6,611 bases of DNA from an uncultured Bacilli bacterium (lineage in GTDB: Bacteria > Bacillota_I > Bacilli_A > RF39 > UBA660): NCBI GenBank assembly GCA_944372275.1, contig CALVYO010000069.1:1-6611 (forward strand), in the 5' to 3' direction. The translations under genes and the position numbers were made by a program. Positions 1 through 5,080 of this stretch are shown piece after piece. The notes under the pieces are model-generated. The model ran no database searches and was not told the origin of the DNA. It worked only from the letters and a program-made list of their open reading frames with translations. How positions within the stretch are numbered: position 1 is the stretch's first letter; every line of letters begins with the position of its first letter.

Positions 1-30
1 TAAAGTTTTAAATATAATATTAAAATACAT
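1..30 (-). CDS. 5' end of a divergent gene (partial), possibly a DUF421 membrane protein
   Basis: An ATG at 30-28 on the minus strand follows a good ribosome-binding site (AGGTGA, 34-39) and opens a frame reading MYFNIIFKTL before the window ends. Ten residues cannot identify a family. The guess of a DUF421 (YetF/YrbG-like) membrane protein rests on two weak points: the hydrophobic start resembles the opening of that family, and in Bacillus subtilis, as I recall it, yrbG (DUF421) lies next to yrzE and tgt, the relatives of the next two genes here. The start codon and ribosome-binding site are seen directly; the product is inference only. Confidence 0.45.
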   Translation of the reverse strand, partial: MYFNIIFKTL

Positions 31-104
31 TTTCATCACCTATTATCATTATGAAATAAGTTCTATTTTTTTATACAAAAACATAATAATTATTAGGTGA
101 TATC
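31..104. promoter_or_regulatory. Divergent intergenic region with mirrored leaders
   Basis: This short gap separates two divergent starts and must hold both promoters unless the genes are transcribed from elsewhere. Each strand carries a CATAAT hexamer (plus 82-87; minus 53-48) followed after a few bases by AGGTGAT, so the two leaders form an imperfect inverted repeat. The -35 elements are poor: TTGTAT (78-73, minus, 19 bp spacer) is the best, and none is convincing for the plus strand. The -10 assignments are tentative. Confidence 0.35.
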
Positions 105-473
105 ATGTTATATTTAAAAAAATTAGGTAAATCATTAGGAATTAGTATTGGTATTTTATTAATATTAACTTTTATAATTACTTTATTAAATTATATAAAT
201 TTAATAAGCATTAAAATAGTAACTGCATTTTCTTATATAACTCCATTTATTTCATTTTTTATAGGTGGACTTTTATTAGGTAAAACAAGCATTAATAAAG
301 GTTGGTTAGAAGGTATTAAATTTGGATTAATTATTATAATTTTATCTTTTATATTCAATTACTTAGCCTTTGACCAAGGTTTTAATATATCAAATATTAT
401 TTTGTATACGATAACCATCATATCAAGTATAATTGGCAGTATGATTGGCATAAACTTAAAAAATAGTGATTAG
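105..473 (+). CDS. TIGR04086 family (YrzE-like) small membrane protein
   Basis: A 122-residue integral membrane protein with four predicted hydrophobic helices at about 9-29, 38-59, 69-88 and 97-117 and no signal peptide. The stretch after helix 2 (GGLLLGK, then a basic loop with KGWLEG leading into helix 3) matches the pattern I associate with TIGR04086/YrzE proteins of Firmicutes, which are 110-130 residues and often sit near tgt and yajC. The molecular function of the family is unknown. The ATG follows AGGTGA (95-100) at good spacing. The last residues (KNSD) are encoded by one arm of a terminator hairpin, and the TAG stop overlaps the tgt stop on the other strand by 4 nt. The family call rests on motif, length and neighbourhood and was not checked by a profile search. 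Confidence 0.75.
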   Translation: MLYLKKLGKSLGISIGILLILTFIITLLNYINLISIKIVTAFSYITPFISFFIGGLLLGKTSINKGWLEGIKFGLIIIILSFIFNYLAFDQGFNISNIILYTITIISSIIGSMIGINLKNSD

Positions 474-484
474 TCACTATTTTT
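459..484. terminator. Bidirectional intrinsic terminator, TIGR04086 gene / tgt
   Basis: A perfect 11-bp inverted repeat, AAAAATAGTGA (459-469) and TCACTATTTTT (474-484), with loop TTAG. Each strand ends in a T-run, so it can stop transcription from both sides. The four loop bases hold both stop codons: TAG at 471-473 on plus and TAA at 472-470 on minus. Confidence 0.88.
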
Positions 485-1579
485 ATATTGCTTAATAAAT
501 TCTTCTTTATATTCATCAAAAGTATCATTTTTAATAGATTCTCTTATTTCTTCCATCTCTTTAATTAAAAATCTTATATTATGAATAGATAATAATCTAC
601 CACCTAACATTTCATCACAAGTAATTAAATGTCTTATGTATGCTTTGGTATAATTTTTACAAGTATAACAATCACAATTATCTTCAATTGGTGTGAAATC
701 TTCTTTATATTTTAAATTTTTTAAATTAATACGCCCGTTTCTTGTAAATGCATTACCATGACGGGCAAGTCTAGTTGGTAGTACACAGTCAAACATATCA
801 ATACCACGTTCGACACCTTCTAATAAATCAATAGGTTCTCCTACCCCCATTAAATATCGAGGTTTATCAGTAGGTAAATATTTGATAGCATAATCTATCA
901 TATTATACATCGTAACTTTATCTTCGCCAACACTAGTTCCACCAATAGAATAACCATCGAAATCTAATTTAACAGTTTCTTTCGCACTATATTCTCTTAA
1001 ATCTTGATATTCGCCACCTTGAACAATACCAAATAAAGATTGATTAGGATTATTATGTACCTCTTTTCCTCTTTTAGCCCATCTAATCGTTCTTTCTGTA
1101 CTAGCCTTAGCATATTCATAACTTGCTGGATATGGAATACATTCATCAAAACTCATCGCAATATCACTATCTAATTTATTTTGAATTTGAATAGATAATT
1201 CTGGAGTTAAAAATAATTTTTTACCATCAATATGGCTTTTAAATATAACCCCTTCTTCACTTATATCTTTCTTTTTAGCTAAAGAAAATACTTGAAAGCC
1301 ACCACTATCAGTTAAAATAGGACCATTATAATTCATAAATTTATGTAATCCACCGGCCTTATCAACAATGTCTTCACCTGGTCTTAGCCATAGATGATAA
1401 GTATTAGATAAAATCACCGCACTATTCATATCATACAATTCTTCAGGAGTAAGTGTCTTAACATTAGCTAAAGTACCAACTGGCATAAACATAGGTGTAT
1501 CAAAAGTACCATAATTAGTTTTTAATTTACCTAATCTAGCTTTTTTATAATTTTTAATTAATTCATATTTTATTTTCAC
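470..1579 (-). CDS. tgt: Queuine/preQ1 tRNA-guanine transglycosylase
   Basis: Exchanges guanine-34 in the anticodon of GUN-type tRNAs (Asp, Asn, His, Tyr) for preQ1, the committed tRNA step of queuosine synthesis; cytoplasmic. With the GTG start at 1579 the protein is 369 residues, a normal bacterial length. Visible motifs: FMPVGT near 32; SNTYHLWLRPGE near 58-69; DSGGFQVFSL with the catalytic-site Asp at 91; FGIVQGG near 183; YLMGVGEP; and MFDCVLPTR with the nucleophile Asp at 264. The zinc site is Cys302, Cys304, Cys307 and His333. A TTG at 1597 would add six residues but lies in the -10 region, whereas GTG-1579 follows GGTGAT (1589-1584), so GTG is preferred. No queA or other queuosine gene is in view, and no preQ1 riboswitch lies upstream. 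Confidence 0.97.
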   Translation of the reverse strand: MKIKYELIKNYKKARLGKLKTNYGTFDTPMFMPVGTLANVKTLTPEELYDMNSAVILSNTYHLWLRPGEDIVDKAGGLHKFMNYNGPILTDSGGFQVFSLAKKKDISEEGVIFKSHIDGKKLFLTPELSIQIQNKLDSDIAMSFDECIPYPASYEYAKASTERTIRWAKRGKEVHNNPNQSLFGIVQGGEYQDLREYSAKETVKLDFDGYSIGGTSVGEDKVTMYNMIDYAIKYLPTDKPRYLMGVGEPIDLLEGVERGIDMFDCVLPTRLARHGNAFTRNGRINLKNLKYKEDFTPIEDNCDCYTCKNYTKAYIRHLITCDEMLGGRLLSIHNIRFLIKEMEEIRESIKNDTFDEYKEEFIKQYKNSD

Positions 1580-1583
1580 AAAA

Positions 1584-1589
1584 ATCACC
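1584..1589 (-). promoter_or_regulatory. Ribosome-binding site that decides the tgt start
   Basis: GGTGAT on the minus strand, four bases before GTG-1579. It pairs with the 3' end of 16S rRNA and matches the sites used by the TIGR04086, murF and 57-aa genes. It lies downstream of the TTG at 1597 and therefore excludes that codon as the start. Confidence 0.8.
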
Positions 1590-1596
1590 AAAAACA

Positions 1597-1625
1597 ATTA
1601 TATATTAAAATTAAAAATTTGACAA
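1597..1625 (-). promoter_or_regulatory. Promoter of tgt
   Basis: On the minus strand TTGTCA (1625-1620) is followed by a 17-bp spacer and a consensus TATAAT (1602-1597). Transcription would start near 1590, giving a leader of only about 11 nt that begins almost at the ribosome-binding site. Its -35 overlaps the -35 of the divergent gene. Confidence 0.7.
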
Positions 1626-1647
1626 GATTATAAAAGTGTGCTAATAT
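1619..1647 (+). promoter_or_regulatory. Promoter of the 188-aa gene
   Basis: Consensus TTGACA (1619-1624), 17-bp spacer, TAATAT (1642-1647) preceded by TG one base upstream (extended -10). The predicted transcription start is near 1654, about 23 nt before the ATG. A GTG at 1638 that could extend the frame lies inside the promoter spacer and cannot be the start. Confidence 0.82.
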
Positions 1648-1676
1648 ATCACTCGTACTTTGAAAGGGGGATTTTT

Positions 1677-2243
1677 ATGCAACAAAGATTAGATAGCAAA
1701 ATCGATTTTAATACTATAATAACTAAAGAAGATTTAAAAAGTTTAACTGAAGAAGAAATTAATTTTATTAGAAAAGAAGGATTAAAGCATGGAACATATT
1801 TAAGAAATGCTTTTAGTTCTGAAATGTTAAAAGAATTATTAGATGCAAGGGCTAAAGAAATTGCTTATATAGGTAGTAAATATCAAAAATTAAATCCTAT
1901 TGCTAAAGAATTATTAGCAGCAACTATCGTTTTTCCTAATGATGAAGCATTTATAAGATGCTTACTTTCAAAAAAAATTACTTACAATCACTTATTTAAC
2001 TATGCAAGAGCGATATCAAGTATAAAAAAAGTCACTTTATTAGCTAATAAATTAGAAATTGATGATTCAATTAAAATAACTAGTAAAAAAATTGATTATT
2101 TATGTTCTTTAGTACGTATATACTTTGGTACAAGAGATTATAATTTAATTGTAGCTAAAATAAATGAAATAGTAGTATTTAAAAAAGATTTATATAAAAA
2201 ATTAGAACAAGAACAATTTACACCATCTCAAAAAACACGCTAA
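1677..2243 (+). CDS. Unrecognised 188-residue soluble protein
   Basis: I do not recognise a family. The ATG at 1677 follows GAAAGGGGGA (1662-1671), a strong ribosome-binding site. The protein is charged, Lys- and Glu-rich and without signal peptide or membrane helix. It looks mostly helical: an amphipathic segment rich in acidic residues at about 17-36 (TKEDLKSLTEEEINF), helices at about 47-64, 72-83, 88-99 and 103-126, and a Lys-rich C-terminal helix at about 154-179. Two Cys (95, 143) are far apart and do not suggest a metal site. It is a single-gene unit with its own strong promoter and terminator, so it is expressed alone. The all-helical look would fit a regulatory or nucleic-acid-binding adaptor, but no motif supports a specific function. 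Confidence 0.85.
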   Translation: MQQRLDSKIDFNTIITKEDLKSLTEEEINFIRKEGLKHGTYLRNAFSSEMLKELLDARAKEIAYIGSKYQKLNPIAKELLAATIVFPNDEAFIRCLLSKKITYNHLFNYARAISSIKKVTLLANKLEIDDSIKITSKKIDYLCSLVRIYFGTRDYNLIVAKINEIVVFKKDLYKKLEQEQFTPSQKTR

Positions 2244-2255
2244 ATGCGTGTTTTT
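2231..2255. terminator. Bidirectional intrinsic terminator, 188-aa gene / murF
   Basis: A perfect 10-bp inverted repeat, AAAAACACGC (2231-2240) and GCGTGTTTTT (2246-2255), with loop TAAAT. A T-run follows on both strands. The stop codons of the converging genes overlap here: TAA 2241-2243 on plus and TAG 2242-2240 on minus. Confidence 0.9.
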
Positions 2256-3472
2256 ATTTTATCTAAATTAAATTTTCTACTTCCCTTTATATAAATAATA
2301 TTATTTTCTTTTATATTATTTTTTAAATATCCTATTATTTCATCAATACTATCAAAATGAATTCCTTTAATTAATTTAGTATAGTTACCGATTAATAAAA
2401 CTTCTTTATTTTTTATTTTATTTAAATGTTTATTTATTTTTTTATGATACTTAATGCTATATTTACCTAACTCTAACATGTCACCTAAAATAATAAATTT
2501 TTTATTACTTTCATTTTTTAATATATCTAGTCCACCAATTAAAGCTTCATAACTACTATTATAACTATCATCTATTATTTTGTATTCTTTATTAATTATA
2601 TTTAATCTTCCATCCATAGTTTGATATTCACTTATTGCTTCACTAATTAAATTTAAATCAATATTAAATAATAAACCAACTTTAATTGCAATATATACAT
2701 CATCTAATAAATGTTTAAATGAATTAAATACAAAGTGAACATCTTCAATATCAAATTCTTGAATAAAACCATATTTTATATTTTTAATATTTAATGATTT
2801 AGTATCAACCTTAATTGTATTTTTTATTTTTTTTAAATATTTGTCCTCATTATTTATTATTAATTTTTTTTCATTCATTCCATCTAATATTTCTAATTTA
2901 GCCTTTAAAATATTTTTTTTACTTCCTAAATTACCAATATGAGCAGTTCCAATATTAGTTATTATTGCATAGTTAGGATTGCATATTTTTGATAAATAAG
3001 AGATTTCATTAAAATGATTCATACCTAATTCGGTTACTACTATATCATATGTTTCATCCAAATTTAATAAAGTTAATGGTAAACCAATATGATTATTTTG
3101 ATTTTTATTTGATTTTAAAACTTTATATTTTTTACTTAAAACTAAATATATTAATTCTTTTGTAGTAGTTTTTCCCACACTACCAGTTATAGCAATCAAA
3201 GGGATATTATATAGACTTCTAATATAATGGGCAATTTGACCTAAAGCTAAAATACTATCATCAACTTTAATGCTAGGGATATCCAAATATTTTTCACTTA
3301 TAATTGCTGTTGCTCCATTTTTAATTGCCTCATCAATATAATCATGACCTTTATTAATAGCTAAAAATAAATCACCTTTTTCTATTTCTTTAGAAGAAGT
3401 TCTTATTTTATTAAATGTAATATCTTTATTAATTTTTCCATTTAATATTTTATTAATTTCACTTAATTTCAA
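2240..3472 (-). CDS. murF: UDP-N-acetylmuramoyl-tripeptide--D-alanyl-D-alanine ligase
   Basis: Adds D-Ala-D-Ala to the UDP-MurNAc-tripeptide in the last cytoplasmic step of peptidoglycan precursor synthesis, using ATP. With the TTG start at 3472 it is 410 residues, slightly short for MurF. Three Mur-ligase domains are seen: an N-terminal substrate domain (about 1-85, with KGDLFLAINKGHDYI); the ATPase domain with P-loop GSVGKT at 97-102, NNHIGLP at 126-132, ELGMNH near 148 and NIGTAHIG near 173, followed by the Lys-rich stretch that holds the carbamylated lysine (KNILKAKLEI); and a C-terminal domain with DDSYNSS near 301, GDMLELG near 330 and KGSR near 396. A GTG at 3481 would add three residues but lies within AGGTGAT (3483-3477), so TTG is the likely start. 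It sits 48 nt after efp and may depend partly on read-through from that operon. Confidence 0.95.
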   Translation of the reverse strand: MKLSEINKILNGKINKDITFNKIRTSSKEIEKGDLFLAINKGHDYIDEAIKNGATAIISEKYLDIPSIKVDDSILALGQIAHYIRSLYNIPLIAITGSVGKTTTKELIYLVLSKKYKVLKSNKNQNNHIGLPLTLLNLDETYDIVVTELGMNHFNEISYLSKICNPNYAIITNIGTAHIGNLGSKKNILKAKLEILDGMNEKKLIINNEDKYLKKIKNTIKVDTKSLNIKNIKYGFIQEFDIEDVHFVFNSFKHLLDDVYIAIKVGLLFNIDLNLISEAISEYQTMDGRLNIINKEYKIIDDSYNSSYEALIGGLDILKNESNKKFIILGDMLELGKYSIKYHKKINKHLNKIKNKEVLLIGNYTKLIKGIHFDSIDEIIGYLKNNIKENNIIYIKGSRKFNLDKIKTRI

Positions 3473-3476
3473 TAAT

Positions 3477-3483
3477 ATCACCT
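3477..3483 (-). promoter_or_regulatory. Ribosome-binding site that decides the murF start
   Basis: AGGTGAT on the minus strand, followed by ATTA and TTG-3472. The upstream in-frame GTG (3481-3479) is part of this site, so it is not the start. Confidence 0.78.
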
Positions 3484-3495
3484 AATAAAATATAT

Positions 3496-3522
3496 GAAAA
3501 AAAAGATATAAAATTATATCTT
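3496..3522 (-). terminator. A/T-stem terminator between efp and murF
   Basis: A 20-bp perfect palindrome at 3503-3522 (AAGATATAA pairing with TTATATCTT), followed on the minus strand by a run of eight T (3504-3497). It overlaps the efp stop codon. The stem has a single G-C pair, so termination is probably partial and would lower murF expression relative to efp. It also contains a TATAAT on the minus strand, without a good -35. Confidence 0.6.
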
Positions 3523-4078
3523 ATGCTCTTGAATCATATTTACCAGTACTTGTTGATACAATTATTTTTTCTCCTTGTTCAACAAATAAAGGAACCCTTA
3601 CTACTAATCCAGTTTCTAAAGTTGCATCTTTTGTAGCATTATTAGTAGTATTACCTTTTACAGCAGGTTCAGTATGAGTTACCTCTAATTCTACTTTATC
3701 AGGTAACATAACACCTAACAATTCACCTTCATAAAAACTTAAATCAACACTTAATCCTTCTTTTAAATAATTAACATCATCACCTAATTGATCTTTAGTT
3801 AATTCAATTTGTTCATAAGTTTCCATATTCATAAAATTATATGAATCACCTGAAGCATATAAAAATTGCATAGGTCTTTTTTCTATCATTGCTTTTTCTA
3901 ATTTAGTACCACTATTAAATGATTTTTCAGTAGTAGATCCACTTCTTAAATTTCTTATTTTCATTTTTACAAAAGCAGCACCCTTACCAGGTTTAACGTG
4001 TGAAAATTCTAAAACTTGATAAATTTCACCTTCTAATGCAAACGTGATACCATTTTTAATATCATTAACATTTATCAT
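3521..4078 (-). CDS. efp: Translation elongation factor P
   Basis: Binds between the P and E sites of ribosomes stalled on polyproline and promotes peptide-bond formation. At 185 residues it is full length. Three beta-barrel domains are apparent: a KOW-like domain at about 1-65, an OB domain at about 66-128 and a second OB domain at about 130-185 ending in the family signature TGKYDSRA. The tip loop is HVKPGKGAAFVK with Lys32 as the residue that is modified in many species; this is the PGKG class found in Firmicutes (aminopentanol-modified in B. subtilis), and no EpmA/EpmB-type genes are in view. The start follows AAGGGGGAA (4093-4085). That site lies inside the 57-aa gene upstream, whose TGA overlaps the efp ATG, so translation of the two is probably coupled. 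Confidence 0.97.
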   Translation of the reverse strand: MINVNDIKNGITFALEGEIYQVLEFSHVKPGKGAAFVKMKIRNLRSGSTTEKSFNSGTKLEKAMIEKRPMQFLYASGDSYNFMNMETYEQIELTKDQLGDDVNYLKEGLSVDLSFYEGELLGVMLPDKVELEVTHTEPAVKGNTTNNATKDATLETGLVVRVPLFVEQGEKIIVSTSTGKYDSRA

Positions 4079-4248
4079 TTCAAATTCCCCCTTCTTTTTG
4101 ATAAAACTTTTGATTTAACTTTCGTTTTTGCATGACAATTTTTTTCTTTAATAACTAATTGTTTTCTAGTTGCTGGAGTTAAAACAGGTGTTTTAGAATC
4201 TAAAATCATTTTTGTATATACATACTCTACATTAAAATTTTTAATCAT
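4075..4248 (-). CDS. Unrecognised 57-residue basic protein between rpmG and efp
   Basis: ATG at 4248 follows AGGTGAT, which abuts the rpmG TAA, and the frame ends in TGA at 4077-4075, overlapping the efp ATG as ATGA. The protein has no membrane segment or signal peptide. It is strongly basic: 12 Lys and 3 Arg against 3 acidic residues. The N-terminal part (about 5-35, with IKNFNVEYVYTKMI, then TPVLTPATRK) could fold as beta strands; the tail from 41 is Lys-rich (KTKVKSKVLSKRR). It holds one Cys-His pair (38-39) and no CxxC motif. I do not recognise a family; it is not L32, L34, L36 or SecE. Its position between L33 and EF-P, its size and its charge suggest a ribosome- or RNA-associated protein, which is inference. 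Confidence 0.72.
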   Translation of the reverse strand: MIKNFNVEYVYTKMILDSKTPVLTPATRKQLVIKEKNCHAKTKVKSKVLSKRRGNLK

Positions 4249-4257
4249 TTAATCACC

Positions 4258-4425
4258 TTATTTTTTTTCTTTATGTGTTGTTGTTTTTTTACATTTTGGA
4301 CAATGTTTTTTAATTTCTAAACGATCAGTTGTATTACGTTTATTTTTTTCTGTACGATAATTTTCATTTTTACATTCAGTACATTGAAGAGTAATTCTTT
4401 CTCTTGCTTCTCCTTTTTTAGCCAT
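4258..4425 (-). CDS. rpmG: 50S ribosomal protein L33, zinc-binding type
   Basis: A 55-residue protein of the large ribosomal subunit, close to the E site. It starts MAKKGEARERITLQC and carries two CxxC pairs, CTEC at 15-18 and CPKC at 42-45, forming the zinc ribbon of the C+ type of L33; the NKRNTTDRLEIKK stretch between them is typical. Length is normal. The ribosome-binding site AAGGAGGG is ten bases upstream of ATG-4425. It is the first gene of a minus-strand operon with the 57-aa gene and efp; the promoter lies just upstream at 4458-4485. Confidence 0.95.
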   Translation of the reverse strand: MAKKGEARERITLQCTECKNENYRTEKNKRNTTDRLEIKKHCPKCKKTTTHKEKK

Positions 4426-4457
4426 ACAATAATCCCTCCTTTTAAAACACTTACATA

Positions 4458-4485
4458 ATTATATCAAATTATTTAGAAAAATCAA
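4458..4485 (-). promoter_or_regulatory. Promoter of the rpmG-(57 aa)-efp operon
   Basis: On the minus strand TTGATT (4485-4480), 16-bp spacer, consensus TATAAT (4463-4458) with TG at the extended -10 position. Transcription would start near 4451, giving a leader of about 25 nt before rpmG. Confidence 0.8.
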
Positions 4486-4505
4486 AGCATTTTTTTTATT
4501 ATATT

Positions 4506-4542
4506 AAAAAATATTGGCATTTTATTACAAAAACACCAATAT
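4506..4542 (-). terminator. Terminator of the short minus-strand unit, upstream of rpmG
   Basis: On the minus strand ATATTGG (4542-4536) pairs with CCAATAT (4517-4511); G-T and T-A pairs extend the stem to about 13 bp around a loop of about six bases, followed by TTTTTT (4511-4506). The TAA at 4527-4525 of a 35-codon frame lies in the loop, like the stops at the other terminators of this window. It would insulate the rpmG promoter from upstream transcription. Confidence 0.65.
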
Positions 4543-4742
4543 AAATATATGGCCATTACTTTCTACTTTTAAATAAGTTAATGTTCCATTATATGTATTT
4601 TCTAATACTTTTGAATTGCCTAAATTTTTCATAGTTTTTTTATTTCTTTATTTTCCTTTTATTTTCAATATCTTATCAGTTATTTTTATATTCCTTAAGT
4701 TGACAGCATTGAAGTAAATGCATTGTTACTAAATTTTCTCAT
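4525..4742 (-). pseudogene. Broken small gene or short transcript of unknown role
   Basis: The region has the outward parts of a gene on the minus strand: a promoter (4796-4768), a ribosome-binding site AGGAGT (4755-4750) and ATG at 4742, and a terminator (4542-4506). The frame, however, reads only MRKFSNNAFTSMLST before a TAA at 4697-4695. Shifting the frame near 4700 continues with protein-like sequence (NIKITDKILKIKGK), then one stop, then a 35-codon frame from ATG-4632 (MKNLGNSKVLENTYNG and on to a hydrophobic end, HIFILVFL) whose TAA sits in the terminator loop. Read together this looks like a small beta-rich protein of roughly 70 residues inactivated by a frameshift and a stop. Alternatives are a regulatory RNA of about 250 nt or two very short real peptides. 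The original family is not recognised. Confidence 0.45.
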
Positions 4743-4767
4743 TTTTCTAACTCCTATTCTTAAATAA

Positions 4768-4796
4768 ATTATACTTTTTTTAATTTAAATTGTCAC
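4768..4796 (-). promoter_or_regulatory. Promoter of the short minus-strand unit
   Basis: On the minus strand GTGACA (4796-4791, five of six bases match the -35 consensus), 17-bp spacer, consensus TATAAT (4773-4768). Transcription would start near 4761, just before the AGGAGT ribosome-binding site. It is divergent from the riboswitch promoter, with the two -35 boxes only 6 bp apart. Confidence 0.7.
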
Positions 4797-4802
4797 TTAA
4801 AT

Positions 4803-4831
4803 TTGACATAAATAGTAATTTGTGATATTAT
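4803..4831 (+). promoter_or_regulatory. Promoter of the lysine riboswitch operon
   Basis: Consensus TTGACA (4803-4808), 17-bp spacer, TATTAT (4826-4831) with TG at the extended -10 position. The expected start, about A4839, falls immediately before the first riboswitch base pair, so promoter and aptamer positions support each other. Confidence 0.85.
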
Positions 4832-4839
4832 TAACCTTA

Positions 4840-5006
4840 CTTGAAAGAGGCGCAATTTTTATTAGTAAATATTAGTTAATCAGATTAACGCTAATATATG
4901 AAAGGAAAAATTGCCGAAATGTAGATAATAATCTGATATTATCTATGTTGGTTTGCTATAAAATATATAGTAGACTGTCACATTACCATGTGGAGTGCTT
5001 ATCAAG
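4840..5006 (+). ncRNA. Lysine riboswitch (L-box) aptamer
   Basis: All conserved parts of the L-box appear in order. P1 pairs CTTGA (4840-4844) with TCAAG (5002-5006). GAGGCGCA starts at 4847 and AGTA is at 4864-4867. P2 pairs GCAATTTTT (4852-4860) with AAAAATTGC (4906-4914), capped by a hairpin (4869-4875 with 4891-4897) and followed by GAAAGG (4900-4905) and GCCGAAA. P3 is 4922-4930 with 4937-4945; P4 is 4955-4960 with 4966-4971; P5 is CACAT/ATGTG (4979-4983 with 4988-4992), set in GACTGTCAC and GTGGAGTGCTT. The hairpin loops of P2 and P3 contain complementary TCAGAT (4880-4885) and ATCTGA (4931-4936), the known kissing contact. Family knowledge says lysine binding favours the terminator and so represses the genes downstream. 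Confidence 0.93.
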
Positions 5007-5011
5007 GATTA

Positions 5012-5064
5012 ATGGTTAATACCATGATTTTTGTGCTCTACATAATCATGGTTTTTATTTTATT
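5012..5064 (+). terminator. Riboswitch expression platform: intrinsic terminator
   Basis: ACCATGATT (5021-5029) pairs with AATCATGGT (5044-5052), followed by TTTTTATTTTATT. An alternative short hairpin, ATGGT (5012-5016) with ACCAT (5021-5025), would occupy the 5' arm and could act as the antiterminator or part of it. The terminator lies 17-60 nt before the start codon of the next gene, which fits lysine-dependent transcription attenuation. Confidence 0.85.
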
Positions 5065-5080
5065 GAAAGAAGGAATATTT

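Noticed and set aside
1580..1597. TTG start for tgt
   Set aside because: It overlaps the -10 hexamer and lies upstream of the GGTGAT site that serves GTG-1579.
1638..1676. GTG start giving a 13-residue extension of the 188-aa protein
   Set aside because: The codon sits in the spacer of the predicted promoter, upstream of the transcription start, and the ATG at 1677 has the strong ribosome-binding site.
1580..1676. preQ1 riboswitch or other leader RNA ahead of tgt
   Set aside because: The gap is filled by two promoters and gives tgt a leader of about 11 nt; no preQ1 aptamer is present.
4075..4077. TGA read as Trp (mycoplasma-type code)
   Set aside because: Trp codons in tgt are TGG, and both TGA codons sit exactly at gene junctions with overlapping starts, as expected for stops.
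4700..4728. TTGACA at 4700-4705 on plus as a promoter
   Set aside because: No -10-like hexamer occurs 16-18 bp downstream (TTGTTA at the 17-bp position).
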